Shown piece by piece: positions 1-10,638 of a DNA stretch of 64,000 nucleotides. The stretch's first letter is position 1. Each line of letters starts with the position of its first letter. The position numbers and the translations under genes are program-made. The notes under the pieces were generated by a model that worked only from the letters and a program-made list of their open reading frames with translations, did no database searches and was not told the DNA's origin. The stretch lies in contig JASDFA010000010.1 in NCBI GenBank assembly GCA_035772735.1, positions 136,837,001 to 136,901,000 of the forward strand, given 5' to 3'. Source of the DNA: Datura wrightii. Taxonomy: Eukaryota > Streptophyta > Magnoliopsida > Solanales > Solanaceae.

Positions 1-366
1 GTCAGATGCGTTGGAAAAAAGACTCAACGAGCTTCAATTTGATATATTGAATCACCCAAATACACTTTGTAAAATGGGTTCTATAGTCTTTATAAGTTGA
101 CCCTTGCTAGAACTTGTACGAAAACTCAATCGATAAAAAGGTTCTCAACTCAACTTTGTGCTAAAAGTTCCTTATGACCTTAATTTGCATCCAATGCACT
201 TCTAACACTTGGGAATTGATATTAACACCTAGTACCCATAGAATTATTAGGCTCGGGCCTATCCATACATCTAGAACAGTTTCAACTTAGCCCAAAAGTC
301 TGGGGCATTGAAATATCTCAACTCACTAGTTTTGGATCTAGTCTTAGAGACTTTTGGGGTGTTACA
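1..366 (-). other. Non-coding stretch, possible LTR edge
   Basis: No coding remnant is visible. On the minus strand this stretch begins at 366 with TGTAACACCCC, a common start for Ty3/gypsy LTRs. It abuts the broken reverse transcriptase of element A1, whose reading stops making sense at about 370. I infer the edge of a 3' LTR reached after an internal deletion, but only one end is in the window and no target duplication can be tested. Confidence 0.3.
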
Positions 367-1265
367 TTCACCTTCTTTTGGGTCAATTTGGTCAAAGGCA
401 CTGCAATAGATGAAAAACCCTCAACAAATCTATGATAGTAGCCTACTAAACCCAAGAAACTCCTAATATCTGAAGGATTCACTGGTCTAGGCCAGTTCTT
501 CACCGCCTCTATTTTTTGAAAATCCTCCTTGATGCCCTCATTTAATACCACATGGCCCAAAAATGCTACGGCGTTCAACCAGAACTCACACTTGCTGAAC
601 TTGGCATACAATTGGCGATCCTTAAGAGTCTGAAGCACTATTCTCAAATGAGCGGCATGTTCCTCCTCGCTCCGAGAGTATATCAAGATATCATCGTTGA
701 ACACAATCACAAACATATCCAAATATGGCTTGAACACCCTATTCATCAAGTCCATAAAATCTTTAGGAGAATTAGTTAGTCCAAAATCCATAACTAGAAA
801 CTCATAATGACCATACAGTATTTTGAAGGCTGTCTTCGGGATATCGCACTCCCGAACTCTAAGCTGATGATACCCGGATGTGAGATCTATCTTTGAGAAA
901 CACTTGGCACCCTAAAGCTGGTGAAATAAATCATCAATCCTGTGTAGAGGATACTTGTTCATGACGGTGATTTTGTTCAATTATTGATAGTCAATGCACA
1001 TTCGAAGGGAACCATCCTTTTTTCAGATAAATAAGACTGGTGCACCCCATGAGATTTGCTCGGTCTACTGAAACCCTTATCTAATAGGTCCTTCAACTAA
1101 TCCTTCAACTCCTTTAGCTCGGCTGGAGCCATCTTGTAAGGAGGGATAGATATAGGCTGCGTGTCGGAAGAAGGTCAATACCAAAACCGATCTCCTGCTT
1201 GGGAGGGATTCCTGGTAAATCATTTGGAAAGACCTTTGGATACTCACATACTACTAGAACTAACG
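367..1265 (-). pseudogene. Reverse transcriptase remnant of A1
   Basis: Degenerate Ty3/gypsy reverse transcriptase. The C-terminal part is open over 318-791, though its last residues already lie outside the domain. It shows the catalytic box as FNDD (both Asp kept), then [20 protein letters not shown] and the thumb motif [17 protein letters not shown]. The N-terminal half survives only in broken frames upstream: NKYPL, RIDDLF and KIDLTSGYH can be read between about 830 and 1030 with stops between them. RNase H and integrase should follow toward position 1 but are absent, so A1 is truncated here. By architecture it matches Tekay/Del-like chromoviruses. It cannot make a working enzyme. Confidence 0.8.
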
Positions 1266-1930
1266 GATAATCTAGGTCTTGGACTCAACATCCTTAATCC
1301 AAACTAGATGGTACACACAACCCTTAGAAATCATCTTTCTGGCCTTAAGGTAGGAAATGAAACGCCCGACAAGAACAACTGAACTACCCTTCCACTCTAC
1401 GACTGGCTCACCCAGAAATCTGAACTCTAGTGCCCGGGTTCTACAATTAACTGAAGCGTAGCATTGAAATAGCCAATACATGCCAAGAATTACACCAAAA
1501 TCGATCATGGCTAACTCTATAAAATCTACTGAGGTGATCTTCTAATGGACTGAGACTGCGCAACCTCTATACACCCGTCTGGCTATAATTGAGTCCCCTA
1601 CTGGAGTAGAACTGAGAAGGGTTCTGACAAGACTCCAGGAGTGACTCTGAAGTTACTGGCCGCATAAGGTGTCACAAAAGACAAAGGTATCCCCCGGATC
1701 TAACAAAGCATAAACATCAATATAGAAGACTCGTAACATACCAGTAACGACATCCGGGGAGGCCTCTTGCTCCTGACGGGATGCTATGGCATAGAATCTA
1801 TTCTGGAGCTGACCGCCAGGTGTGTTAGTCAATGCCCCCTGATGGGCTGAGCTTACGGGAGGGGCTTCTGAACTAGAATCTGGGCCTCGGTCCCCAACCT
1901 GATCCTGCCTTGCTGCTGGGCAATCTCTAA
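1266..1930 (-). pseudogene. Retropepsin remnant of A1
   Basis: Broken aspartic protease of the same polyprotein. The active-site segment reads YALLDPGDTF near 1690-1720, so the D-x-G core is kept; a frame break follows at about 1653. The C-terminal half reopens at 1508 and shows MIDFGVILGMYWL, where family members normally have an Asp in place of the Tyr after GM. It then runs into the linker toward reverse transcriptase. It lies between the gag zinc knuckle and reverse transcriptase, the normal gypsy order. Several stops and a frameshift make it non-functional. Confidence 0.7.
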
Positions 1931-2985
1931 TCATGTGCCCGAGCTTCCCACACCCCAAAAAAAAGCACCTGAATCTGCCAAGCACTTTCCTATGTGCCCC
2001 CGACCACATCTGTGATAAGCTGAGATGCTGGAATCTGCGGGTCTCCTGCTCTGATCCCTCGAGCCTAATTCTTGCTCTCTCTGATCATGTCTAGGCCTGG
2101 ATGGCACACTCAATGCCTTAGACGCTGGAGCTAATGATCTCTGGTGAGCCTGTTGTTGGTGCCCACCACCTGACCTCGGTTGGGAGAATCTATGGTCATC
2201 GGTCATGGCCCTATTGGCCTCCCTCTCTGTCAGATGTGCCACCTCCATTTGCTGGGCATACAACACTATCCGTGGGAAATCCATGTCCTGGTGGAGCATA
2301 GAGGTCCTACAATCCTCTTCCAAATAGCCTGCTACTCCATGCACGAACCTGCTCACCCGCGCCCCCTGATGAGCTTCTAACTCTAGGGCGTATTTCGATA
2401 GGCGAGTGAACTCTAGAGCATAGTCTTGCACTGTCATTATCCCTTGCTTCAAATTCACGAACTCAGCTGCTTTTAGCTCCCTCATCTCATAAGGAAGGAA
2501 CAGGTCTAGAAATGCAACATGGATCTCTTCCCAAGTAACAGGGCCCGCTCTAACGACCCTGCTATCTTTCCATTGGTGAAACCAGATGTGCGCGACCCCT
2601 TTGAATTGATACGAGGCCAACTCCATGCACTCCACACCATTCACCCCCATAATTTGGGTGATCTTTGTAATCTCATTCAAAAACTCATGTGGGTCCTCAT
2701 CTACCTTTTACCCGAGGAGCTCTAGCAGGTTCATTCTCAAGAAGTCTCTGACTCGAGCCGTGCTGCATTACCATTTTTCGAAATAGGTGCAACAGCCTGC
2801 TAATTGACCTGAGTGGTCAAGGCCTGTGCAAGCATCTGAATAGCGGCCCAGAACTCAGCATGGGCAACTGGCTCCGGTGCCTGGTGCTCCTGAAGTGAGG
2901 GGACTTGTTGATGCCCATTTCCATTTCCATCTTCGTGGCCTTCACCATTTCCATTCCTTCTATCATTCATCCTTCGAGGAGCCAT
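1931..2985 (-). pseudogene. Gag remnant of A1
   Basis: Capsid/nucleocapsid remnant of a Tekay/Del-like element. I place the start at the ATG at 2985 (MAPRRMNDRRNG), about 190 bp inside the primer-binding site, the usual leader length. The first frame stops at 2800. After a second break the capsid core is open from 2680 (NEITKITQIMGV, then IWFHQWKD and LNLKQG-like segments). The nucleocapsid shows CHRCGRGHIGKC and, in the next frame, LGCGKLGHMIRDC. The shift between these frames falls in an A/T homopolymer near 1960-1970. At least one stop and two frame changes make it a pseudogene. Confidence 0.75.
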
Positions 2986-3176
2986 GATTCTGCAATCATA
3001 AATAGCATGAATTAGAATGATAGAAAGACTTTTCATCACACGACATAAATCATGAAAGGAGGGAACATTTCCTAACGTCTCATAGCCTCTTCATCATAAG
3101 TGTGGCGCGCTTCACACCCATGAAAAATACTCTACTTAATGCGGCTTTCAGACACCCTAGGACACTTCAAACCTAT

Positions 3177-3190
3177 GGCTCTACTACCAA
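3177..3190 (-). other. Degenerate primer-binding site (A1)
   Basis: On the minus strand this reads TGGTAGTAGAGCC, a mutated form of the initiator-tRNA-Met site TGGTATCAGAGC. It starts three bases inside the LTR edge at 3194. The site fixes the direction of A1 and marks the LTR at 3194-5619 as its 5' LTR. Confidence 0.75.
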
Positions 3191-3193
3191 GTT

Positions 3194-5619
3194 TGCCATG
3201 ACCTGAACGGAGGCCCAGATCATAACATGGGACAAAGAGCCCTGAGAGACCCCAAGTCAACCCATGGCATAAGCATACATCTAACTCGATCAAGGGAACT
3301 AAATAATCAACAATATAATCATAGGGAAAGTCTAAATCAACGATAACATAATAATATGATATCCGAAGCTAAATACATACATATGTCTGAAAAGCCTCTA
3401 AACATTATGAGTTGATGGGACAAGACCCCAACTAACTCAACAAAGCTGAAACTGAAATACACTTAAGAATTCTAAATAGACAGTCCTCGAGAGATGAGGA
3501 CTCACCAACAATGCAAACGCTAACTCTGATAAGCTGATTTCGAGCGGTGTTGAACCTGAGACCCGGGTCCTGTGTCATGAAACGATACAACATACAGTAT
3601 ACGGTCAGTACGTGGAATGCACCAAGTATGTAGGATAAGTAAAACCGCTTAAGTGAATAAAATCATTTAAAACCAATTCATAAAGTAAACATAAACATTA
3701 AGAATCTAAGAGTAGGGCTTGTATGCATTCTTTTTGAAATCACGATCTCTTCATAACATAACATGTCATAACTTCATAACATCATAACTGATTCGATTGA
3801 CTCAAAGATGAATTCTGACATTTATAAGTAAAGCTGAACATTGAGTGAAAACTTCTTTAGAACATGCATATACATATAAATCTCATGAGTAATGAAATAT
3901 GCACATCTGAAATCATGAGGAACAATGGGAGAACTCATCTTTTAACCGACATACCACGATAGTGCTTACGTGGTTCCAACATCACACTCAAGTGGGTAGA
4001 GTAGTCCAAAGCCTTGTCAGGGTTAGGGATGATACCATGATATTGATATCAAGCTGAAGGACCATTCGTGTAGGGGATAGCTCACAAGAGAGGTCCTAAA
4101 GTAATATATATGACAGTGTCAACCTACGTTGGCGTGTAGTTTTGAGGCATAGGGTGATCGACCCTTAGCCTGCTCTGTACTAGACACTACTCCCAAAAAC
4201 ATGTATATGCTCTACATCATTTTGTAGCAAAGCTCAATATCGTCTATTGATGAAGCTCAATACTCGAATACATCTCAAATATGGAATCATGCATATGAGA
4301 AGCTTTAGCTTAAAACATACCACAAGCTGAAAACATAATTAGGAGCCTTCGCTCCAAAACCATATGGTAAGCTATACATAGGAAAACTTTAACTCAAAAC
4401 ATACCACAAGATGAAAATATAATTGGAAGTCTTCACTCTAAGACAATGTGGTAAACTTAATTTTGGAAAATCATCATTCATACTTAACATGTGGGCATTG
4501 CCAAAAGCTTTATTATACTTAGAAATACTTAATTCTCATTGAAAACATAATCGTAAACATGGGTAGCTTCAAGTCATGCTTTTCATCATAATATCTCATC
4601 ATCATCATATACTCATCACAAATCTCATCTTTCATAAGCATATCATCTATGGGCTTTCAATTCATAAAGCTAAAATCATGATTTTAAATTGAAAAGATTA
4701 TAAAATTTGCCCATGCTTCATAATTCAATAGTAGAATCATAACCAAATCATACCCATGTATAGAAATAGGAGATTCATGCATTTGGGTTAAAACCCTATA
4801 GATTAGACATAGAATTTCATATTTTAGAGAGGGATTGGGCATGGATGTAAAAGAAATCACCCGTTCATAACCCTACATACCTGTGGGTAGCTAATTCTAA
4901 CACTTCTTTAGATGCACAATAGGAAATTGAAAAGAAATTGATGAATGCTAGGCTTGATCACCCTCCCAAGTCTTCTACCTCGCATGAATGAATGAATGAG
5001 GCCTAAAATGAACTTAACCCCTTTAAAAGTCACTATTCATAACTCAAAACGTCGTAGTTTAGTCTTTAGGATCTTAGGAATTATGAAAAGGCCCTACTAA
5101 TATCGCAGAAAATAACCGCCAGGTGGTCCCAATGAGGGACCTAATGACTCGTTTCTTAGGGTCATGACTCACGGAGTCGTCCGTTAAGTATACTGCTCAT
5201 CTGATCATTAGGGCTCATCACGGGCAACCTCACGACTCGTCACTGGTATGTACACTGCCTGAACTTCAACAAAAACATACTCTACCTGATCACAACACAC
5301 CCCACGAATTGTGGGGATTAACCACGACTCCTGAGGTCCTCCAATTGAGTGCACTGCCTCCTTTCTTCTCTTTTCTTTGCTTTCCCACCCCAAGGCTGAC
5401 CTAACGACTCGTGGGGTCTGACCACGAGTCGTTGTCATGATCGTAGGATTCTTTTTCTCAAACTTCCAAACTCCTCACTAGCCTCCCTACGAGTCACATC
5501 ACGACTCGTGGGCTGCACCAACGAGTCATCCCACGAGTCGTTCTGTGCCTGGTGCCAATTTTTAAGCTTTTCTCTGTTTCAACTCCCGGGTCTGATCTTT
5601 GGGCTTACAGGGTATAACA
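3194..5619 (-). repeat. A-family LTR, shared by two internal regions
   Basis: A 2.43 kb LTR on the minus strand, starting TGTTATACCC at 5619 and ending CATGGCA at 3194. It is homologous to the LTR that starts at 8492: both share the GGCCC(A/G)GATC, CTCCAAGTC/CCCCAAGTC and TGATATCAAGCTGAAGG blocks. A primer-binding site and gag lie on its 3194 side. An integrase C-terminus with its stop lies only 11 bp from its 5619 side. It therefore serves as 5' LTR of one internal region and 3' LTR of the other. No purine tract is recognisable at 5620-5632, so that junction is probably damaged. Confidence 0.8.
5140..5545 (-). promoter_or_regulatory. U3 array of ACGACTCGTGG inverted repeats
   Basis: At least seven matches to ACGACTCGTGG or its reverse complement lie in the first 480 bp of the A LTR, in both orientations. 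A perfect 12 bp inverted repeat occupies 5403-5414 and 5422-5433 (AACGACTCGTGG / CCACGAGTCGTT); further copies start near 5231, 5500 and 5531. The array lies upstream of an AT-rich TTTTAAAGGGG at about 5027-5037 on the minus strand that could act as TATA box. The place is U3. A promoter or protein-binding role is inferred. Confidence 0.5.
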
Positions 5620-5629
5620 AACTGATACC

Positions 5630-6264
5630 TCAAACTAAAATTGAGCCGGAAGGGAATAAATGTGGGTATCTAGCCATCATATTTCCCTCGGCTTCCCAAG
5701 TAGCTTTCTTAGAATGCTGATTCCTCCATAAAACCCTGACTGAAGCTATTTCCTTGTTTCTTAGCTTTTAACCTGATGATCCAGTATTTCCACCGGAACC
5801 TCCGCATAACTAAGGTTGTCTTTCAAACTTACACTCTCCATCGGAAAAACTAGTGTTGGATCACCCAAACACTACTTTAAGAGCGATACATGAAAAACTG
5901 GATGAACTGAAGCTAATTCCGTTGGTAACTCCAACTCATAGGGCACTTGCCAACACATCTCATAATCCTGTACAGGACAACATAACGGGGATTGAGTTTC
6001 CCTTTCTTTTCGAACGTCATCACTCCCTTCATGGGAGACACCTTTAGAAACATCCAATCATCGACTTCAAATGCAACTTCTCTCCTCCTCACATCCACAT
6101 AGGACTTTTGGCGACCTTGAAATAGAAGCACACCATCTCCCCTTTTGAAGAATACCCCTACCTTCTGATTTTGAACGACTTCCTTCAACTTTACCAGCAT
6201 AGGGTCCTCGTCTTTGTCTAGCTTTCACATCAGTCACCGAGATTGCTTTTGATCCGTTCTGCAC
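5630..6264 (-). pseudogene. Integrase C-terminus/chromodomain remnant of A2
   Basis: The 3' end of a Tekay/Del-like pol. Readable pieces include DDWMFLKVSPMKGVM and KKGKLNPRYV from the integrase C-terminal domain (about 5960-6110), PTELASVHPVFHVSLLK near 5880, and a chromodomain tail (VRVLWRNQ, ATWEAEG, ARYPHLFP) ending at a TGA at 5630-5632. The pieces lie in different frames. The stop falls 11 bp from the LTR edge at 5619. Upstream the integrase core, RNase H, reverse transcriptase and protease are missing, since the next recognisable segment is gag at 7493. The element has lost most of pol. Confidence 0.75.
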
Positions 6265-6371
6265 AATAACACCACCATCGGTCGAGTTAACAAGACAAAC
6301 TCCTATAATTCATGCAAAGAATCTTGAAAGTCTCGGAAAACGAACCCCTGAGTTGCCATATTGATCGAAAG

Positions 6372-6385
6372 TTGACCGTGGTCAA
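6372..6385. promoter_or_regulatory. Palindromic W-box pair TTGACCGTGGTCAA
   Basis: Two inverted TTGACC cores with a 2 bp spacer. TTGAC(C/T) is the known core bound by plant WRKY factors. A second pair with the same spacing lies 170 bp away. Function is inferred from motif match only. Confidence 0.35.
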
Positions 6386-6541
6386 AGTTAGCCTCCTCAA
6401 AGCTCATAAATTTCCCCCAAAGGTTCTAATCACTCCCAAATCACCTCGGGATCCATGCAAACTACCCAACTAAGCCATAACTCATAGTACAAAACTAACA
6501 GAGCTCTCAGAATCTAAATTCTAGCTCGTTAACCTGAAATA

Positions 6542-6555
6542 TTGACTTTGGTCAA
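6542..6555. promoter_or_regulatory. Palindromic W-box pair TTGACTTTGGTCAA
   Basis: Second inverted W-box pair, with the same 14 bp overall geometry as the one at 6372. Two such pairs this close are unlikely to be noise, but no transcription unit can be tied to them. Confidence 0.35.
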
Positions 6556-7492
6556 ACCCCTCAAACTTCAAACCTTCCAAGAACCGAAAATCTCACCCAA
6601 TCTCCATTAGATCATCTCAGGAACGGTGTCATCCGCCATGTGCAAGTCATAATTCGCACAACAAAGATGTAGAAAGGTTCATCCCATGGGAATGGAGCAA
6701 TAATCAACAATGACCGCGGGTTGTTTACTTCCCGGCTTGGCTAATACTGCACTTCTTCCTACATACCTGGCACCTATAGTAGGGATAGAGATTTACCTTG
6801 ATCGTACCTAATTTAAGCATCACTCCAATCATGGGGAACATCCATAGGGTTCAGAGTAAGGGAAATCATGAGTATGAATCATTCAAGAAATCTAAGCTGG
6901 GCATATACCTGATATTACACGATCTTATGAGACGATCAGGAAATAAGGAATGAGTTCATAAAGTTGAGCATGATGGGAGACATTAGCCCACATTCATGAC
7001 TACGGTCATGACTCGAAGCTGAATCTTTTTGGATTCACAGGGGTAATATCAAGATCGCTGACTGACGGGGTTACCTACCATCTTAGGATTTTGAACATAA
7101 GCATGAGTTGAGTATAACAGTCAGGCGAAACATAAAGGAAACATCTAAATGAGAATGGGTTGACTACCCCTAACTACTATTCCTAGAACTTCCTTACTAA
7201 GAAAAACTTAAGACTTGACTTGGCTCTTCACCTACCATCTCCCCCCTTAGTTTAAGGCCATCATTCTAAGGCTCTAGGATCCTTCATAAAGTTTACACTA
7301 ATATCACTAGCTCCGGACTTCTCATTCACCTCCAATGGTATCACTGAAGATTTTCATACTTATAACCATTCTATACCCTTCACACAATAAATCTCATACT
7401 AAAATGCAACATAGATCTTGTACCTTATACAGTAGTTATCGGAACTAGCAATCATGGTACGTTCGATAGGAAGAGTTATAATATACTTAGGA

Positions 7493-8283
7493 CTACATCT
7501 GAGGTTGACTGCCACTTGCTCTTAGTAACCTGTCCTGCTGAGATGGGCGATTTGCTAGAGCTGCTGATCTGGTGATTGACGCACTGGCTCTACCCTTGCC
7601 TGCTTGGTCGATGGGCAATTCTTGTGATGCGTCTGGTCTCCCACATCCATAACAAGCGCCTGAACCTACAAAACACTGTCCCATGTGGGTTCTACCGCAT
7701 TTCAGGCATGCTGGCCGACTAGATAGGGCTGTTGGAGGGGTGGTTGGGGCACAGGCTCTCTGGCCATCTCGCTTGGCTGAAGGGCAATCGTTGTGTTTAT
7801 GACCGGGCCAACCACAATAAAAGAAAAAATCTGAACCAACCATGCACTTTCTTAGGTGGTTCTTTCCGCAACGCTCGCAAATTGTATAGGCAATCTCCCT
7901 TACCCGAGGCCTGCTTCCCCGATCCTGAGCTAAAGACCTCTATCGTGGTTGAGCGCGGCTTCCACTACTTGACCCTTGCTGGGGGCTCTCCAAGTATTCA
8001 GTCCTGCGCCTTTTGTTCCGACCTTCTCCCCTCTTAAACTCTCCATCCATACTTAAACCACAAAACATAGATAGACTCCTCCTCGTGAAGTCTTGAACCC
8101 TAGTAGCTGTCGCCTCTCCGGTAGGGTTCGTGGTGGGATAGTCTGCTGGTTAGGCTGGGTGATCACGACCTCTATTAACACTCTAAAAGAGGCCCTGAGT
8201 TCTGCATCCGTAACCTACTCGAACATGGGATCCATTGGGGTTGGTAGGGCTGATTGACTCCTATTGTCTCTTTGAGAAGACAT
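7493..8283 (-). pseudogene. Gag remnant of A2 with zinc knuckles
   Basis: The gag start is the ATG at 8283 (MSSQRDNRSQ), about 190 bp from the primer-binding site at 8476. The frame closes after some 20 codons. The capsid core seen in A1 is missing. The sequence resumes as a nucleocapsid with the knuckle-like motifs CGWPGHKHNDC and CLKCGRTHMGQC, followed by CYGCGRPD. That part is open over 7493-7843. The loss of the capsid core plus several stops shows a deletion derivative. It pairs with the integrase tail at 5630-6264 as the two ends of one internal region. Confidence 0.65.
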
Positions 8284-8475
8284 GTTTCTGCACACGTGTA
8301 TAGTACGAGTTAGAGGAATGGAGAGACATTTCATCGCACGACTTAGATCATGAAAGAAGGGAACATTTCCTAAACCTCTCGTAGTCTCTTCTTCATAAGT
8401 GTGGCGCGCTTCACACCCATAAAAAAGACTCTACTTAACGTGGCTTTCAGAAACCCTAGGACACTTTAAAACCTT

Positions 8476-8487
8476 GCTCTGATACCA
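8476..8487 (-). other. Primer-binding site of A2 (tRNA-iMet)
   Basis: Reads TGGTATCAGAGC on the minus strand, the complement of the 3' end of initiator tRNA-Met. It lies four bases from the LTR edge at 8492. This is the normal spacing and fixes the minus orientation of A2. Confidence 0.85.
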
Positions 8488-8491
8488 TGTT

Positions 8492-10638
8492 TGTCACGAC
8501 CCGATCACAGGCCCGGATCGAGACACAAGACAAGGAACCCTGAGGGGCTCCAAGTCGACCCATGACATGAATATAACATCTAATTGAATCATAAAAGCAG
8601 AAGATCAACATAATAAACATTGCGGAAGTCTAAACTTAATATAACATTAGAATACCTACACAAATCTAAAGTTGGCTATACACTATGTCAGAAATTCCTC
8701 TAATACGGATGAGTTGATGGGACAAGACCCCAATTAACTCTCTAAGTCTAAAATGGAAAATACAAGATAACTTATAAGGAATAGTCCTCGGGAGATGAGG
8801 ACTCACCAACTAGGACTGGATGGTAACTCCGGGGACTTGCTAGCAACGGGGCTGAGTTTGGATATCATAGCTTGTATCATGAAACAATACAATATAGAGT
8901 GTGCAGTCAGTACGTGGAATGTACCGAGTATGCAAGGTAAGTAAAACCACTTAAGTAAACTAAGTAATAATAAAATGCATAAAACATAGTCAAGATAAGT
9001 TTCTGAGAGTAAGGCTTGCATGCTATTTTCTGAAGTCATGATTTGAATATAGCTGAATTGAATGACCCAAAGCTGAAAACTGATAATCATAAGTAAAACT
9101 GAACATTGAGTCAAGCCTACTTAAAAACATATATCATGAATGATAAGCATGCATAACTGAAAACCCGAGGAATAATGGGAGACTCGTCATATAACCGACA
9201 TTACCATGATAGAGCTTACGTGGTCCCAACTATTAAACTCAAGAGGACAAAGCCGTCCAAAGCTTTGCCAGGGCTGAGGACGAAACCATGATATCGATAT
9301 CAAGCTGAAGGCCCCTTGGGGCAGGGGAAAGCTCACAAAGGAGGTCCTAAAATAATCTGATCATACCTATGTTGGCGCGTAGTTCTAAGGCATAGGGTTG
9401 ACTGACCCTTAGCCTACTCAGTGCTAGACACTACTCCTAAAGACATGCATATGCTCTCCATCGATTTTAACAAATATAACCATCCTCTAGTGATGAAGCT
9501 GATTAGACATATATATGTATATAAAATCTAAAATCATACATGAGGAGCCTTGGCTCCAACCATACCACAAATTGAAAATAGTGGGAGTCTTAACTCCAAA
9601 ACCATGTGGTAAGCTAATTATTGAAATCATAAATCATACTTGAACATATGTGCTTGCCCAATACTTAAACATGCTTCAAAATACTTGATTCACTTGAAAA
9701 CATGATTATAGACATGGGTAACTTGAAAACATGTTTTTCTCATAAATATCTCAACATACTTAAACATACATCATAGATCACAACTTTCATGAAATTCTCA
9801 TGGATGGGAATCATAATTTATAAAACATGAAAATATGATTTATAATTGAAAACATTGTAAAACTTGCCCATGAATTAAAATTCAACAATAGAAGCATGCT
9901 TAGATCATACCCATGGTACAAACTTAGGGAATTTATGTTTTGAGTAAAACCCCATAGGATCAACATATAGATTTTCATGAATTAGAGAGGGATTGGGCAT
10001 GGGTGTGGACAATTTCACCCATTCATAACCTTACATACCTAAGAGAATCTGATTTTACAACTTTTCTGATTGCCCAAGGAATAATTGAGGAAGAACCTTG
10101 AGAGAATATGCTTGATCACACCTCTAGACTTCTAAACTTGCATGCATGAATTAGGAATAACTTAGAATGACTTAAACCTTCTTAAAACACATCATTATTC
10201 CCTTAAAACGACGTAGTTAGGCCTTAGGATCATAGGAATTATGAAAAATCCCTTACTAAATTCGAAAAGAAAATCAGACTGCCAGTCCCAACGAGGGACT
10301 GGACGAGTCGTCCTCCTATCCATGACTCGTGGCCATAAGTTGTCAAGTACACTGACAAAACTTCACCTGGGGCTCACCACGGGGAACACAATGGTTCATT
10401 ACTGGTGACCACGACTCATGGTCACCTCCCGTTGCTTTTACTACGCAAATTCCTCTTCTTTCCACCAACCTTGACCATAACTGACTCAACGAGTCATGGT
10501 GCTGACCGCAACTCGTGGTCATATCTGTGGTGACCCAAAAACTAGAATTTCCAACTTAAGTCAAACTCCTCACCATGAGACACTTAATGACTCGTGGTCA
10601 TCCTGACAGGTCACAAGTTAACTCGCTCTGTGACCTAG
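8492..10638 (-). repeat. A2 5' LTR, part 1 (split by B)
   Basis: LTR homologous to 3194-5619, ending CGTGACA at 8492 on the minus strand. Element B interrupts it after CCTAG at 10634-10638, and it resumes after the duplicated CCTAG at 21043-21047. It carries the same type of ACTCGTGG repeats in U3 (about 10300-10620), more mutated than in the first copy. No gene is present. Confidence 0.85.

Larger units (their letters stand above)
6265..7492. other. Unassigned 1.2 kb inside A2
   Basis: No coding remnant could be read in either direction. The stretch lies where most of pol should be between gag (7493 and up) and the integrase tail (6264 and down). It is not homologous to the neighbouring A LTRs as far as I can see. 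It carries two W-box palindromes (6372-6385, 6542-6555). It may be foreign DNA or an old LTR fragment that replaced pol. Confidence 0.4.
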
